A DNA stretch of 64,000 bases from UBA10646 sp046296295 (GCA_046296295.1 JBKBLG010000003.1:1-64000); one strand, 5' to 3'; positions 26,761 through 37,440 are shown, numbered from the stretch's first letter. Notes: generated by a model not told the origin, from the letters alone. Numbers and translations: made by a program.

Positions 26761-27099
26761 ATGATTACCGAACGCCTCAATGCTTACCGTATTATGTGGG
26801 TGCTCGTATTTTTTGATTTACCTACTGAAACCAAAAAAGATCGTAAAGCATACACCGATTTTCGAAAAAAAATGCTGAGCGATGGGTTCACCATGTTCCA
26901 ATTCAGCATCTATCTAAGGCATTGCCCTAGTATGGAAAATGCCGAAGTACATATTAAAAGAGTTCAAAAAATGCTTCCCGAGAAAGGTCATGTAGGTATC
27001 ATGAGTATTACCGACAAACAATTTGGGATGATTCGCATTTTCAATGGTAAAGCCCGTACCGATGTACCACTTGGGAACCAACAACTAGAGCTTTTTTAA
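26761..27099 (+). CDS. cas2: CRISPR-associated protein Cas2
   Basis: Cas2 is the structural partner of Cas1 in spacer acquisition. From ATG 26761 the protein has 112 residues, with the ferredoxin-like start IMWVLVFFDLPTETKKDRKAY (Asp19 at the usual metal position) and FQFSIYLRHC in the second strand. An in-frame TTG at 26749 would add four residues; the ATG is preferred. The gene follows cas1 by 18 bases and is closed by a strong terminator. Confidence 0.95.
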   Translation: MITERLNAYRIMWVLVFFDLPTETKKDRKAYTDFRKKMLSDGFTMFQFSIYLRHCPSMENAEVHIKRVQKMLPEKGHVGIMSITDKQFGMIRIFNGKARTDVPLGNQQLELF

Positions 27100-27114
27100 T
27101 AGTATAGCATGTAT

Positions 27115-27151
27115 AAAAATGCCCCCAAGATTGACATTTGGGGGCATTTTT
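27115..27151. terminator. two-way terminator between cas2 and the array
   Basis: AAAAATGCCCCCAA and TTGGGGGCATTTTT form a perfect stem with an 8-9 base loop and A/T tracts on both sides. It can end the cas operon on the plus strand and the array transcript on the minus strand. Confidence 0.88.
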
Positions 27152-27214
27152 AATCAGATTTTACGTTCTAATTTTTGTTGTAACCCTTACGGGTAAAAGG
27201 ATTGAGCGTTTGCT

Positions 27215-30200
27215 GTTGTTATCAAAGAACGTCAATCTAAAGTTTGAAAGCAAATCACAACAGTGGTGAGGTTCTTCAACAATAGCGGCCTGTTGTTATC
27301 AAAGAACGTCAATCTAAAGTTTGAAAGCAAATCACAACAGTACTTCGGCAATGCCTCAGAAACTGAAAGTTGTTATCAAAGAACGTCAATCTAAAGTTTG
27401 AAAGCAAATCACAACTGCTACCGAACAATCGTTAGAAGATACCCTGTTGTTATCAAAGAACGTCAATCTAAAGTTTGAAAGCAAATCACAACCGGTTTGG
27501 AAGGTTATGGTATAGGCGGAATGTTGTTATCAAAGAACGTCAATCTAAAGTTTGAAAGCAAATCACAACGGGTTGGTGCTTTGGTAGGTATGCGTATGCG
27601 TTGTTATCAAAGAACGTCAATCTAAAGTTTGAAAGCAAATCACAACCCTACGCTACGCCACGCTGGTAAGCCGCACGTTGTTATCAAAGAACGTCAATCT
27701 AAAGTTTGAAAGCAAATCACAACAGGTGCTGTTGGGTGGTCTAAATGACCAGCGTTGTTATCAAAGAACGTCAATCTAAAGTTTGAAAGCAAATCACAAC
27801 GCTTGTTTAGCTGCATTAAAATTATAAGCGTTGTTATCAAAGAACGTCAATCTAAAGTTTGAAAGCAAATCACAACTGCTTACGTTAACTCCTTTTCTTT
27901 CCATCCGTTGTTATCAAAGAACGTCAATCTAAAGTTTGAAAGCAAATCACAACAGTTATTTAATAGTTTTTTGTTTTAGGGGGTTGTTATCAAAGAACGT
28001 CAATCTAAAGTTTGAAAGCAAATCACAACGCGTAAATCTTAGTACTCTTCATCCTGCCTGTTGTTATCAAAGAACGTCAATCTAAAGTTTGAAAGCAAAT
28101 CACAACTGCACCACTGATGCCAACCAAACTCCTTAAGTTGTTATCAAAGAACGTCAATCTAAAGTTTGAAAGCAAATCACAACACCGCTACTATTGAGCG
28201 TTACCAATCGGCTGTTGTTATCAAAGAACGTCAATCTAAAGTTTGAAAGCAAATCACAACTTGCCAACGCACCCAACCTTAATAGGCAATGTTGTTATCA
28301 AAGAACGTCAATCTAAAGTTTGAAAGCAAATCACAACGCTGCTGGTGTTACGGGTGCAATTCTCGGTGTTGTTATCAAAGAACGTCAATCTAAAGTTTGA
28401 AAGCAAATCACAACACATCGAGCGTGGCCGACCTCCAAAGCCATGTTGTTATCAAAGAACGTCAATCTAAAGTTTGAAAGCAAATCACAACCAATCCAAA
28501 AAAGGATGAAAAGTTTAGCCCGTTGTTATCAAAGAACGTCAATCTAAAGTTTGAAAGCAAATCACAACTGCTTGCTTACTCAGCTTACGAATGGTGGTGT
28601 TGTTATCAAAGAACGTCAATCTAAAGTTTGAAAGCAAATCACAACGGTGTGCATCATCCACCAGTTATGTATGAGTTGTTATCAAAGAACGTCAATCTAA
28701 AGTTTGAAAGCAAATCACAACATAAGCAGTCGAATAAACGTGTCGGGAAGGTTGTTATCAAAGAACGTCAATCTAAAGTTTGAAAGCAAATCACAACCTC
28801 TGCCCCGATGCCATTGCTTTCTCTAAAGTTGTTATCAAAGAACGTCAATCTAAAGTTTGAAAGCAAATCACAACCAGTGCATTTATAACGAGTATTATAG
28901 AGAGTTGTTATCAAAGAACGTCAATCTAAAGTTTGAAAGCAAATCACAACACAATTCTATTTCCTTACAATTATTCGCTAGTTGTTATCAAAGAACGTCA
29001 ATCTAAAGTTTGAAAGCAAATCACAACCAAAGAACGTGCTAACGGTGATGTTAACTTGTTGTTATCAAAGAACGTCAATCTAAAGTTTGAAAGCAAATCA
29101 CAACCTAAATACGAAGCTGGAAAACAGTTTTGCAGTTGTTATCAAAGAACGTCAATCTAAAGTTTGAAAGCAAATCACAACACACAGTTAGAATACTTGC
29201 CAACATTTCTTGTTGTTATCAAAGAACGTCAATCTAAAGTTTGAAAGCAAATCACAACTGCTGCTCGCTGCTTTCTATCTCTAGCCAGGTTGTTATCAAA
29301 GAACGTCAATCTAAAGTTTGAAAGCAAATCACAACAAGTATTTGTCGTAAGGTGCAATACCGTAGTTGTTATCAAAGAACGTCAATCTAAAGTTTGAAAG
29401 CAAATCACAACTATGGCCTGTAGAACGACTATTACGAATGTGTTGTTATCAAAGAACGTCAATCTAAAGTTTGAAAGCAAATCACAACATGTATGAGCAA
29501 GGGGCTAGGTATTAATTGTTGTTATCAAAGAACGTCAATCTAAAGTTTGAAAGCAAATCACAACACGATTTAGTTATCGACCCTAACGGTACGTGTTGTT
29601 ATCAAAGAACGTCAATCTAAAGTTTGAAAGCAAATCACAACTCCTAACCAACATATGGTCTTCTGATTCAAGTTGTTATCAAAGAACGTCAATCTAAAGT
29701 TTGAAAGCAAATCACAACGGTGTTTTTGCCTTACCCCATATCTTTATGGTTGTTATCAAAGAACGTCAATCTAAAGTTTGAAAGCAAATCACAACTGGAT
29801 AATTGTCCGATTCCACTATCTTCTGTTGTTATCAAAGAACGTCAATCTAAAGTTTGAAAGCAAATCACAACGAACTGCCAAAATAAACGGATGTTGTGCC
29901 CGTTGTTATCAAAGAACGTCAATCTAAAGTTTGAAAGCAAATCACAACCGTTACCCAACACGATAAAAAAACACAACAGTTGTTATCAAAGAACGTCAAT
30001 CTAAAGTTTGAAAGCAAATCACAACAGAAAAGGCGACAATTTTACCCATCCATGGGTTGTTATCAAAGAACGTCAATCTAAAGTTTGAAAGCAAATCACA
30101 ACTATGATGAACAAAAGAACATCATTTTTGCGTTGTTATCAAAGAACGTCAATCTAAAGTTTGAAAGCAAATCACAACCTGTAGTGTAGTGCGCTAAAAT

Positions 30201-33096
30201 TCACGAAGTTGTTATCAAAGAACGTCAATCTAAAGTTTGAAAGCAAATCACAACACATAGCTGGTGATTTCCAACAAACCAATAGTTGTTATCAAAGAAC
30301 GTCAATCTAAAGTTTGAAAGCAAATCACAACGACAAATTTTTGGAAAAAGCCCATGCCAATGTTGTTATCAAAGAACGTCAATCTAAAGTTTGAAAGCAA
30401 ATCACAACCCGTTAACTTACTCTTTGAGTTATCAAATTGTTGTTATCAAAGAACGTCAATCTAAAGTTTGAAAGCAAATCACAACTTATTATCACTTCCA
30501 TTTGGAGTATGGTTAGTTGTTATCAAAGAACGTCAATCTAAAGTTTGAAAGCAAATCACAACCGAAAATACTTATATTCGCTCATTCCCAACGTTGTTAT
30601 CAAAGAACGTCAATCTAAAGTTTGAAAGCAAATCACAACGTTACAGTATACATTGGTAATATGAAATTTGTTGTTATCAAAGAACGTCAATCTAAAGTTT
30701 GAAAGCAAATCACAACATAGCAACAAACGAAACCTTCAGCGAATTAGTTGTTATCAAAGAACGTCAATCTAAAGTTTGAAAGCAAATCACAACTTACAGT
30801 TGTATAGCAGCAGAATGTATTTTGTTGTTATCAAAGAACGTCAATCTAAAGTTTGAAAGCAAATCACAACCGGCAGTGAAGCTTTGATCCCAAAGAGTCA
30901 GTTGTTATCAAAGAACGTCAATCTAAAGTTTGAAAGCAAATCACAACGAGCAACAAGGGTGATGTTACCAGCTGCAGGTTGTTATCAAAGAACGTCAATC
31001 TAAAGTTTGAAAGCAAATCACAACACGTTTCTAATACCATTAGCAACAGTTGCCGTTGTTATCAAAGAACGTCAATCTAAAGTTTGAAAGCAAATCACAA
31101 CGAGTATACGCCAGTACCAGCGCCGTAGTCTGTTGTTATCAAAGAACGTCAATCTAAAGTTTGAAAGCAAATCACAACATCAGGCTATTCGCAGATCATA
31201 CCGTTTTGGTTGTTATCAAAGAACGTCAATCTAAAGTTTGAAAGCAAATCACAACGCTTTCGTAAGCAATGGGTATATGTAGAAAGTTGTTATCAAAGAA
31301 CGTCAATCTAAAGTTTGAAAGCAAATCACAACAGATACGTGCTTTTTGGTGCAAGCATCGGTGTTGTTATCAAAGAACGTCAATCTAAAGTTTGAAAGCA
31401 AATCACAACTTCGCCCGAATATGTAACTCACAAAATGAGTTGTTATCAAAGAACGTCAATCTAAAGTTTGAAAGCAAATCACAACCGTCCGAATAATTAC
31501 CCTGATAATTACCAGTTGTTATCAAAGAACGTCAATCTAAAGTTTGAAAGCAAATCACAACCCAGACTATGTAAGGAAGGTCATCAAAGGCGTTGTTATC
31601 AAAGAACGTCAATCTAAAGTTTGAAAGCAAATCACAACAGATTGATGAGAAGGTGGCCAGTAAAGTAGTTGTTATCAAAGAACGTCAATCTAAAGTTTGA
31701 AAGCAAATCACAACACGTTATGCCCAATGCTAAAAGACAGCGTTGTTGTTATCAAAGAACGTCAATCTAAAGTTTGAAAGCAAATCACAACAGATTGCTG
31801 TGGCGGTAGGTGCATTGGGGCGTTGTTATCAAAGAACGTCAATCTAAAGTTTGAAAGCAAATCACAACCCAGTATGCCATCGGTGGTGATGAGTACGGTT
31901 GTTATCAAAGAACGTCAATCTAAAGTTTGAAAGCAAATCACAACAAGCAACGGGGTTGTTTTTGCCTGTAATTGTTGTTATCAAAGAACGTCAATCTAAA
32001 GTTTGAAAGCAAATCACAACCAGTAAATTATCATCGTATTTACGGTACCTGTTGTTATCAAAGAACGTCAATCTAAAGTTTGAAAGCAAATCACAACTAG
32101 ATACAATAAGCTATCTACACTATTCAGTTGTTATCAAAGAACGTCAATCTAAAGTTTGAAAGCAAATCACAACGCAATCAAACGCTGTACGCTATACATA
32201 CCAGTTGTTATCAAAGAACGTCAATCTAAAGTTTGAAAGCAAATCACAACCTCCATCGGTTAGAACCAAAGAATGGAGAAGTTGTTATCAAAGAACGTCA
32301 ATCTAAAGTTTGAAAGCAAATCACAACACCCTCAAACCTTTGCGTAAATAGTTGCCGTTGTTATCAAAGAACGTCAATCTAAAGTTTGAAAGCAAATCAC
32401 AACGGCGGCGGCCATTTAGCTAAACAATTAAAGTTGTTATCAAAGAACGTCAATCTAAAGTTTGAAAGCAAATCACAACTCTTCAGGTACGCTGAGCGAT
32501 TCAAAATAGGTTGTTATCAAAGAACGTCAATCTAAAGTTTGAAAGCAAATCACAACAGAAGCGAACGCTTAAGCCTGCACGTTGTGGTTGTTATCAAAGA
32601 ACGTCAATCTAAAGTTTGAAAGCAAATCACAACTGGTGGCCGAATGGGAAATACATTGCCTAATGTTGTTATCAAAGAACGTCAATCTAAAGTTTGAAAG
32701 CAAATCACAACGAGTGGTGGAATAATGAACAATGGAGTGCAGTTGTTATCAAAGAACGTCAATCTAAAGTTTGAAAGCAAATCACAACACATGGCACGCA
32801 ACAGCCCACTTGACGATTGTTGTTATCAAAGAACGTCAATCTAAAGTTTGAAAGCAAATCACAACCACTTTAAAAACATTGAATCAATCGCTAGCGTTGT
32901 TATCAAAGAACGTCAATCTAAAGTTTGAAAGCAAATCACAACTGGGTAAGTGCTTGGATATTAGAGCAAAAAGTTGTTATCAAAGAACGTCAATCTAAAG
33001 TTTGAAAGCAAATCACAACGTCAATTAATGGTAAACCTATTGGGTTGCTGTTGTTATCAAAGAACGTCAATCTAAAGTTTGAAAGCAAATCACAAC
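27215..33096 (-). CRISPR. type II-C CRISPR array, 77 repeats and 76 spacers
   Basis: The 47-bp repeat begins GTTGTTATCAAAGAACGTCA and ends AAAGCAAATCACAAC on the plus strand. I counted 77 copies, all identical to the eye, and 76 spacers: 57 of 30 bp, 18 of 29 bp and one of 31 bp (32634-32664). The sum equals the span of 5882 bp. No obvious duplicate spacers were seen. Since the tracrRNA pairs with the repeat end GTTGTGATTTGC as read on the minus strand, crRNAs are read right to left, toward cas2. The repeat length is typical of Bacteroidota II-C loci. Spacer targets cannot be judged here. Confidence 0.98.
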
Positions 33097-33173
33097 AACC
33101 TGTGTTTAACCGTGATTAACGTCAATTCATTGTTTGACTAGCAACAAGCATATACCAACCTCAATTAAATCAA
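33097..33173 (-). promoter_or_regulatory. probable CRISPR leader with promoter
   Basis: On the minus strand, TTG (33173-33171) and TATGCTTG (33152-33145, seven of eight matches) are 18 bases apart. They would start a transcript near 33137 that runs into the first repeat at 33096. Between lies a repeat-like remnant: AACGTCAAT (33118-33126) and GTTTGA (33132-33137) have the same 5-base spacing as in the true repeat. The leader call is an inference from array direction and promoter fit. Confidence 0.55.
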
Positions 33174-33216
33174 CCCTACTTAACACAATACCAAGTATAA
33201 ACACCTTACGATAAAT

Positions 33217-33249
33217 AAAAAAAGCAATGTCGTAATGGCATTGCTTTTT
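33217..33249. terminator. terminator after tpiA
   Basis: AAAAAAGCAATG and CATTGCTTTTT form a stem with a 10-base loop and A/T tracts on both sides. It ends tpiA (minus strand) and separates it from the array leader. Confidence 0.75.
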
Positions 33250-33275
33250 AGCACACGATACAACAATATAATTAC

Positions 33276-34037
33276 TTACGGTAACGCTTTAATGATAGCT
33301 GCAAATTCTTCAACTATCAAACTTGCACCACCCACCAAACCTCCATCAACATCGGGCTGGCTAAATAATTCTACTGCATTATTGGCTTTAACACTACCAC
33401 CATATAAAATACTGATATTATCTGCAATGGTAGCACCGTACTTACCTGCTAACTCACTACGCAAAAAAGCATGAATTTCTTGTGCTTGTGTACTCGTGGC
33501 GGTTTTACCAGTACCAATGGCCCAAATAGGCTCATAAGCAATCACTACTTTTTGAATGGCTTCGGCCGATAAATGATATAAACTTTCTTGTAACTGTTTT
33601 GCCACAAATGCGTTTTGTTCGTTAGCTTCTCTCACAGGCAAAGGCTCACCACAACAGAAAATAGGTGTAGCACCCTTAGCCAAAATAGCATCTACCTTTT
33701 CAGCTAAAAATTGATTGCTCTCTTGAAAGTATTCACGACGTTCGCTGTGGCCAATGATAATATGTTGTACGCCAACGCTTTGTAATATATCTACCGATAC
33801 CTCCCCTGTATAAGCACCACTTGCTTTAGTATAACAGTTTTGTGCAGCTACATAAAATTGAGGCACTTGTTGTAACTTTTGTACTGCCATTGGTAAGTAA
33901 GGAAAAGGCACTGCTACAACAACTTCTTGATGTGGTTGTAACGCATACGATTGTGCTAGTAATCCGTCTAATAAAGCTTCTCCTTGTTGTAAGGTTAAAT
34001 TCATTTTCCAATTAGCAGCAGCTATTTTTTTTCTCAT
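33276..34037 (-). CDS. tpiA: triosephosphate isomerase
   Basis: This glycolytic enzyme interconverts glyceraldehyde-3-phosphate and dihydroxyacetone phosphate. The 253-residue protein has NWKMN with Lys11, IIGHSERR with electrophile His97, and the signature AYEPIWAIGTGKTA with catalytic Glu169, and ends with the phosphate-binding YGGSVKANN region. Length and motifs are standard. It stands downstream of the GlmU-like gene on the same strand, with 71 bases between. Confidence 0.96.
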   Translation of the reverse strand: MRKKIAAANWKMNLTLQQGEALLDGLLAQSYALQPHQEVVVAVPFPYLPMAVQKLQQVPQFYVAAQNCYTKASGAYTGEVSVDILQSVGVQHIIIGHSERREYFQESNQFLAEKVDAILAKGATPIFCCGEPLPVREANEQNAFVAKQLQESLYHLSAEAIQKVVIAYEPIWAIGTGKTATSTQAQEIHAFLRSELAGKYGATIADNISILYGGSVKANNAVELFSQPDVDGGLVGGASLIVEEFAAIIKALP

Positions 34038-34108
34038 AGTGTTTTTATTGATGTGGGCAATTTACATGGTTTTTTGCTTGCATGTATCTTAACCTCTCGT
34101 TGTATTCG

Positions 34109-35290
34109 TCATTTACCGTAAGGTAGTGTTTGATACAAATATTGTAATACTGCTATTTGAGCTGTAGATAATTGTTGTTGCTTCCATGCCATCCAACGAT
34201 TAATATCGGCTATAGCTTTATCAAAGCGATATATTTGGTGTGTGGTACCGCCCCAGCTAAAATCGGGAATCCATGTGGCAGATAAGCCCAGCTGAAAGTA
34301 GTTCGCACAAATACCTACAACGGTACCTGTATTAAAAGTACTGTTGATAGCAGCCCTACTGTAGTCGCCCATAATGAGTCCGGCTTTTTGTGCTACGGGT
34401 ATCGGCGATTGGGTAGCATAGTTATACATCTGTACCACACTTGCAGCATTTTTCACGTTGCTATTGGTGGTACCAGCACCTAAATTACACCAACTACCGA
34501 TAACAGCATCGCCTAGGTAGCCATCGTGTGCTTTATTACTATAAGCACTCATCACAACATTTTTTATTTCGCCACCGGCACTACAATAAGCACCAATAGT
34601 AGTGGCTCCATACACTTTAGCCCCCATTTTCAAAACCGCATGTTCACCAAGTACCAATGGTCCTCGAATATTGCAACCTTCCATCACCAATGCATTTTTG
34701 CCGATGATAACGGGGCCGCTAGTAGTATTAATATTGCTCGCATACACTTCGGCACCTTCAGCAATCAACAACTGAGCAGCATTACCAATAATGTTATTGC
34801 TGGGGTGCAGTGCAGCGGGGGTATAACTAGATGAAAGCAACTGAAATTGCATTCTAATCATCCAATCATTGTACTGAAATAAATGCCAACAATATTGAAT
34901 TTGCCTTACGTTAAATGAGGTAACTGTTTGATACAAAAATTGATCTATATTATAAATTGGTTGCTGTGCTTTGTAGGCAATTATTTCGGCCGCATGGGTA
35001 CTGAGCAGCACTTCATTTTGCCGTAAGGCGTTAATAGCTGCTACTACATTATTGTCGGGTAAGTAGGTAGCATTGATATAAGTGTGTGTTACTCCTACAT
35101 TTTGCTTTGGTATTGTATACAAGGGCTGCAAGTAATCTAATGTAAGCACATAGGTGCTTTCGCCCAACGCCAATTCCCATGCATTTTGTATAGTACCAAT
35201 GCCAATAGGCAGTACAGCAATTGCTTTCGTAGCAGTTAAAGGTAGTAACTGCTTGTGCAATTTTTTATCGTCGAATAAAAAAATAGCCAT
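34109..35290 (-). CDS. GlmU-like putative sugar nucleotidyltransferase
   Basis: The 393-residue protein is of the Bacteroidota GlmU-like type: an N-terminal domain (1 to about 170) distantly like nucleotidyltransferases, then a left-handed beta-helix of hexapeptide repeats (about 175-330; IIGKNALVMEGCNIRGP, VLGEHAVLKMGAKVYG). The activity is unknown; a role in sugar-nucleotide or envelope synthesis is a guess. The stop codon and last four residues (PYGK) are encoded by a dispersed motif copy (34110-34123). A motif variant also lies at 34904. Confidence 0.8.
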   Translation of the reverse strand: MAIFLFDDKKLHKQLLPLTATKAIAVLPIGIGTIQNAWELALGESTYVLTLDYLQPLYTIPKQNVGVTHTYINATYLPDNNVVAAINALRQNEVLLSTHAAEIIAYKAQQPIYNIDQFLYQTVTSFNVRQIQYCWHLFQYNDWMIRMQFQLLSSSYTPAALHPSNNIIGNAAQLLIAEGAEVYASNINTTSGPVIIGKNALVMEGCNIRGPLVLGEHAVLKMGAKVYGATTIGAYCSAGGEIKNVVMSAYSNKAHDGYLGDAVIGSWCNLGAGTTNSNVKNAASVVQMYNYATQSPIPVAQKAGLIMGDYSRAAINSTFNTGTVVGICANYFQLGLSATWIPDFSWGGTTHQIYRFDKAIADINRWMAWKQQQLSTAQIAVLQYLYQTLPYGK

Positions 35291-35346
35291 AGTTAAAAAG
35301 GTGCTTAAAAGTAAGCAAGTGTAACTATGGCTGTATCAAAAGCACA

Positions 35347-37413
35347 TTAATAGCTTAATAATTGTTGTAAGCGAGTTACTACTTTAGGTACAGTGGGCAA
35401 CATAGCTGCCTCACTGATTAAATTAATAGGTACAGCAGGCGTATCTAATGCACCCATTACTTCTACAGGAGCATCTAAATATTGAAAGCATTGCTTACTG
35501 ATGCGGTAACCTAAGGCTTCTGCAAAACTGTTTCGCTGTTGTTCTTCGGTTAATACCAAGCACTTACCATGGCGTTGTACAGCTTCAATAACCAATGCTT
35601 CATCTAAAGGATACAAGGTTCGCAAGTCAATAACTTCAATACGATGCTGCAACTGTGCTGCGGCAGCTTTAGCCCAATACACCCCCATGCCATAGGTAAT
35701 TACCACTGCCGAATCGCCGTTGGCGATATGTTCATTGCTAGCTGCCACTACTTGCAAGCCTTTACCGAGCGGAAGTACATAATCGCTAGCTGGTTCGGGC
35801 TGCTTGGCATCTTCTGTTCCCGGAACTTTACTCCAGTACAATCCTTTATGTTCTAACATTACCACCGGGTTTGGATCGAGCCACGCAGCTTTCATGAGCC
35901 CTTTCATATCGGCAGCATTGCTAGGATATACCACTTTAATACCTTTTATGGTAAGTAAAGTACTTTCTACACTGCCGCTATGGTAAGGGCCACCACCACC
36001 ATAAGCACCGGTGGGTACACGTAATACCATACTAATGGGCCACTTACCATTACTGAGGTAACAGCTTTTACTAATTTCTGTTACTAACTGATTAAAGCCT
36101 GGGTAGATGTAATCGGCAAACTGTACCTCTACAATTGGTTTTAAGCCTAAGGCACTCATACCCACAGTACTACCTACAATATATGCTTCTTGAATAGCCG
36201 TATTAAATACACGAGCATCGCCGTATTTATCGCCGAGGGTTGCAGCTTCACGAAAAACACCTCCTAAACGCTTACCAACATCTTGACCATATAACAAGCA
36301 GTTTTTGTTGGCAGCCATCAACTCATCAATGGCTTTTAAGGCGGCATCTACCATAATGATTTTTTCTGCGTTGGCAGGCTTACGCTCTCCTACTTCCACT
36401 GTAACTGGTGTTGGAGCAAATACATGATCTAGTACTGCAGTTGCACTTGGTTCGGGTGCTGCCTGTGCTGCTGCAAAAGCCTTTTCAACTTCGGCTATAG
36501 CAGCATTTTGCCACGCTTCAAGCTCGGCTGTAGCAATACCTGCACTAATACATGCATCCCACAGTTTTGGATATGGGTCGTTAATAGCATGTTTTGCTAA
36601 ATCGGCTTCGGTACGATAAAACTCTTTTCGAACACCGCTTGTATGATGCCCCAAAAGCGGCACTTTAGCAGTTACTACTATCGGCTTGCGTTCTGTACGA
36701 ACATATGCTATTGCTGCTTGCATGCATTGGTAACTGGCTTCAAAATCGCTACCATCTACACGTACCCGATGCATTCCGGGAAAGCCTGCCGCATAATCGT
36801 AAGCGTCCATTACTCTGGCTTCATCGGCTGTTACACTTATACCCCAATCGTTATCTTGTACCAAATAAATAATTGGTAACTGATGCAAAATGGCAGTTTG
36901 CCAAGCTTCACTTACCTCACCCTCGGTAACGCTATTATCGCCTAGGCTACATACCACCACAGGTTGTTCGCCCTGTGCCCCTAAAGGAATTTCGTTGGGC
37001 ATTATTTGTGCCATATAATGCAAGCCATGAGCAATGCCCGTTGTGGGAATGGCCTGCATACCAGTAGCACTACTCTGGTGTATGATTTTAGGCATATCGG
37101 TACGCTTGCTGCTGGGGTGGTTATAATAAGTTCGGCCACCAGAGAAAGGATCTTCTGCTTTGGCTAGCAGTTGCAACATAAGTTCATAGGGGGTATAGCC
37201 AATACCCAACATCATAGAATCGTCGCGGTAATACGGGCTTACCCAATCGCAGGGTAATAACTGAAATGCTGTAGCTAGTTGTATGGCTTCATGCCCTTTA
37301 CTGGTACTGTGTACGTACTTACAAATTTGTCGGTTGGCATCGTAGATATCGGCCATGGCACGAGCTGTGGCCATGCTTTGAAAGGCTTTCGCCAAAATTG
37401 CTTTCGCTAACAT
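35347..37413 (-). CDS. fused alpha/beta E1 of a 2-oxoacid dehydrogenase complex
   Basis: The 688-residue protein joins both E1 chains of a thiamine-diphosphate-dependent 2-oxoacid dehydrogenase, most likely the branched-chain type. Residues 1 to about 330 are E1-alpha, with SLGDNSVTEGEVSEAWQTA and NDWGIS as the cofactor motif. Residues from about 355 to the end are E1-beta, with CLLYGQDVG, EVQFADYIYPGFNQLV and a transketolase C-terminal domain. ATG 37413 is chosen over TTG 37440, since an exact TATATTTG promoter box (37418-37425) stands four bases before it. E2 and E3 genes are not in the window. Confidence 0.9.
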   Translation of the reverse strand: MLAKAILAKAFQSMATARAMADIYDANRQICKYVHSTSKGHEAIQLATAFQLLPCDWVSPYYRDDSMMLGIGYTPYELMLQLLAKAEDPFSGGRTYYNHPSSKRTDMPKIIHQSSATGMQAIPTTGIAHGLHYMAQIMPNEIPLGAQGEQPVVVCSLGDNSVTEGEVSEAWQTAILHQLPIIYLVQDNDWGISVTADEARVMDAYDYAAGFPGMHRVRVDGSDFEASYQCMQAAIAYVRTERKPIVVTAKVPLLGHHTSGVRKEFYRTEADLAKHAINDPYPKLWDACISAGIATAELEAWQNAAIAEVEKAFAAAQAAPEPSATAVLDHVFAPTPVTVEVGERKPANAEKIIMVDAALKAIDELMAANKNCLLYGQDVGKRLGGVFREAATLGDKYGDARVFNTAIQEAYIVGSTVGMSALGLKPIVEVQFADYIYPGFNQLVTEISKSCYLSNGKWPISMVLRVPTGAYGGGGPYHSGSVESTLLTIKGIKVVYPSNAADMKGLMKAAWLDPNPVVMLEHKGLYWSKVPGTEDAKQPEPASDYVLPLGKGLQVVAASNEHIANGDSAVVITYGMGVYWAKAAAAQLQHRIEVIDLRTLYPLDEALVIEAVQRHGKCLVLTEEQQRNSFAEALGYRISKQCFQYLDAPVEVMGALDTPAVPINLISEAAMLPTVPKVVTRLQQLLSY

Positions 37414-37417
37414 GTGG

Positions 37418-37440
37418 CAAATATATTGGCGTACCGCCAA
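37418..37440 (-). promoter_or_regulatory. promoter with inverted repeat before the E1 gene
   Basis: TATATTTG (37425-37418) ends four bases before the ATG, so the transcript may be nearly leaderless. Just upstream, TTGGCG and CGCCAA (37426-37440) form a perfect 6-bp inverted repeat with a 3-base gap, a candidate operator. Confidence 0.55.

Noticed and set aside
27184..27200. CCTTACGGGTAAAAGG between cas2 and the array
   Set aside because: It has an extra central G and lacks the AAATG end; too far from the consensus to count.
29028..29057. Spacer beginning CAAAGAACGTGC, like the repeat interior
   Set aside because: Only about ten bases agree, with the wrong phase; the flanking repeats are complete, so it is not a broken repeat.
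29336..29364. Spacer with TTTGTCGTAAGG resembling the dispersed motif
   Set aside because: It differs at the core and lies in a spacer, which derives from foreign DNA; not counted as a motif copy.
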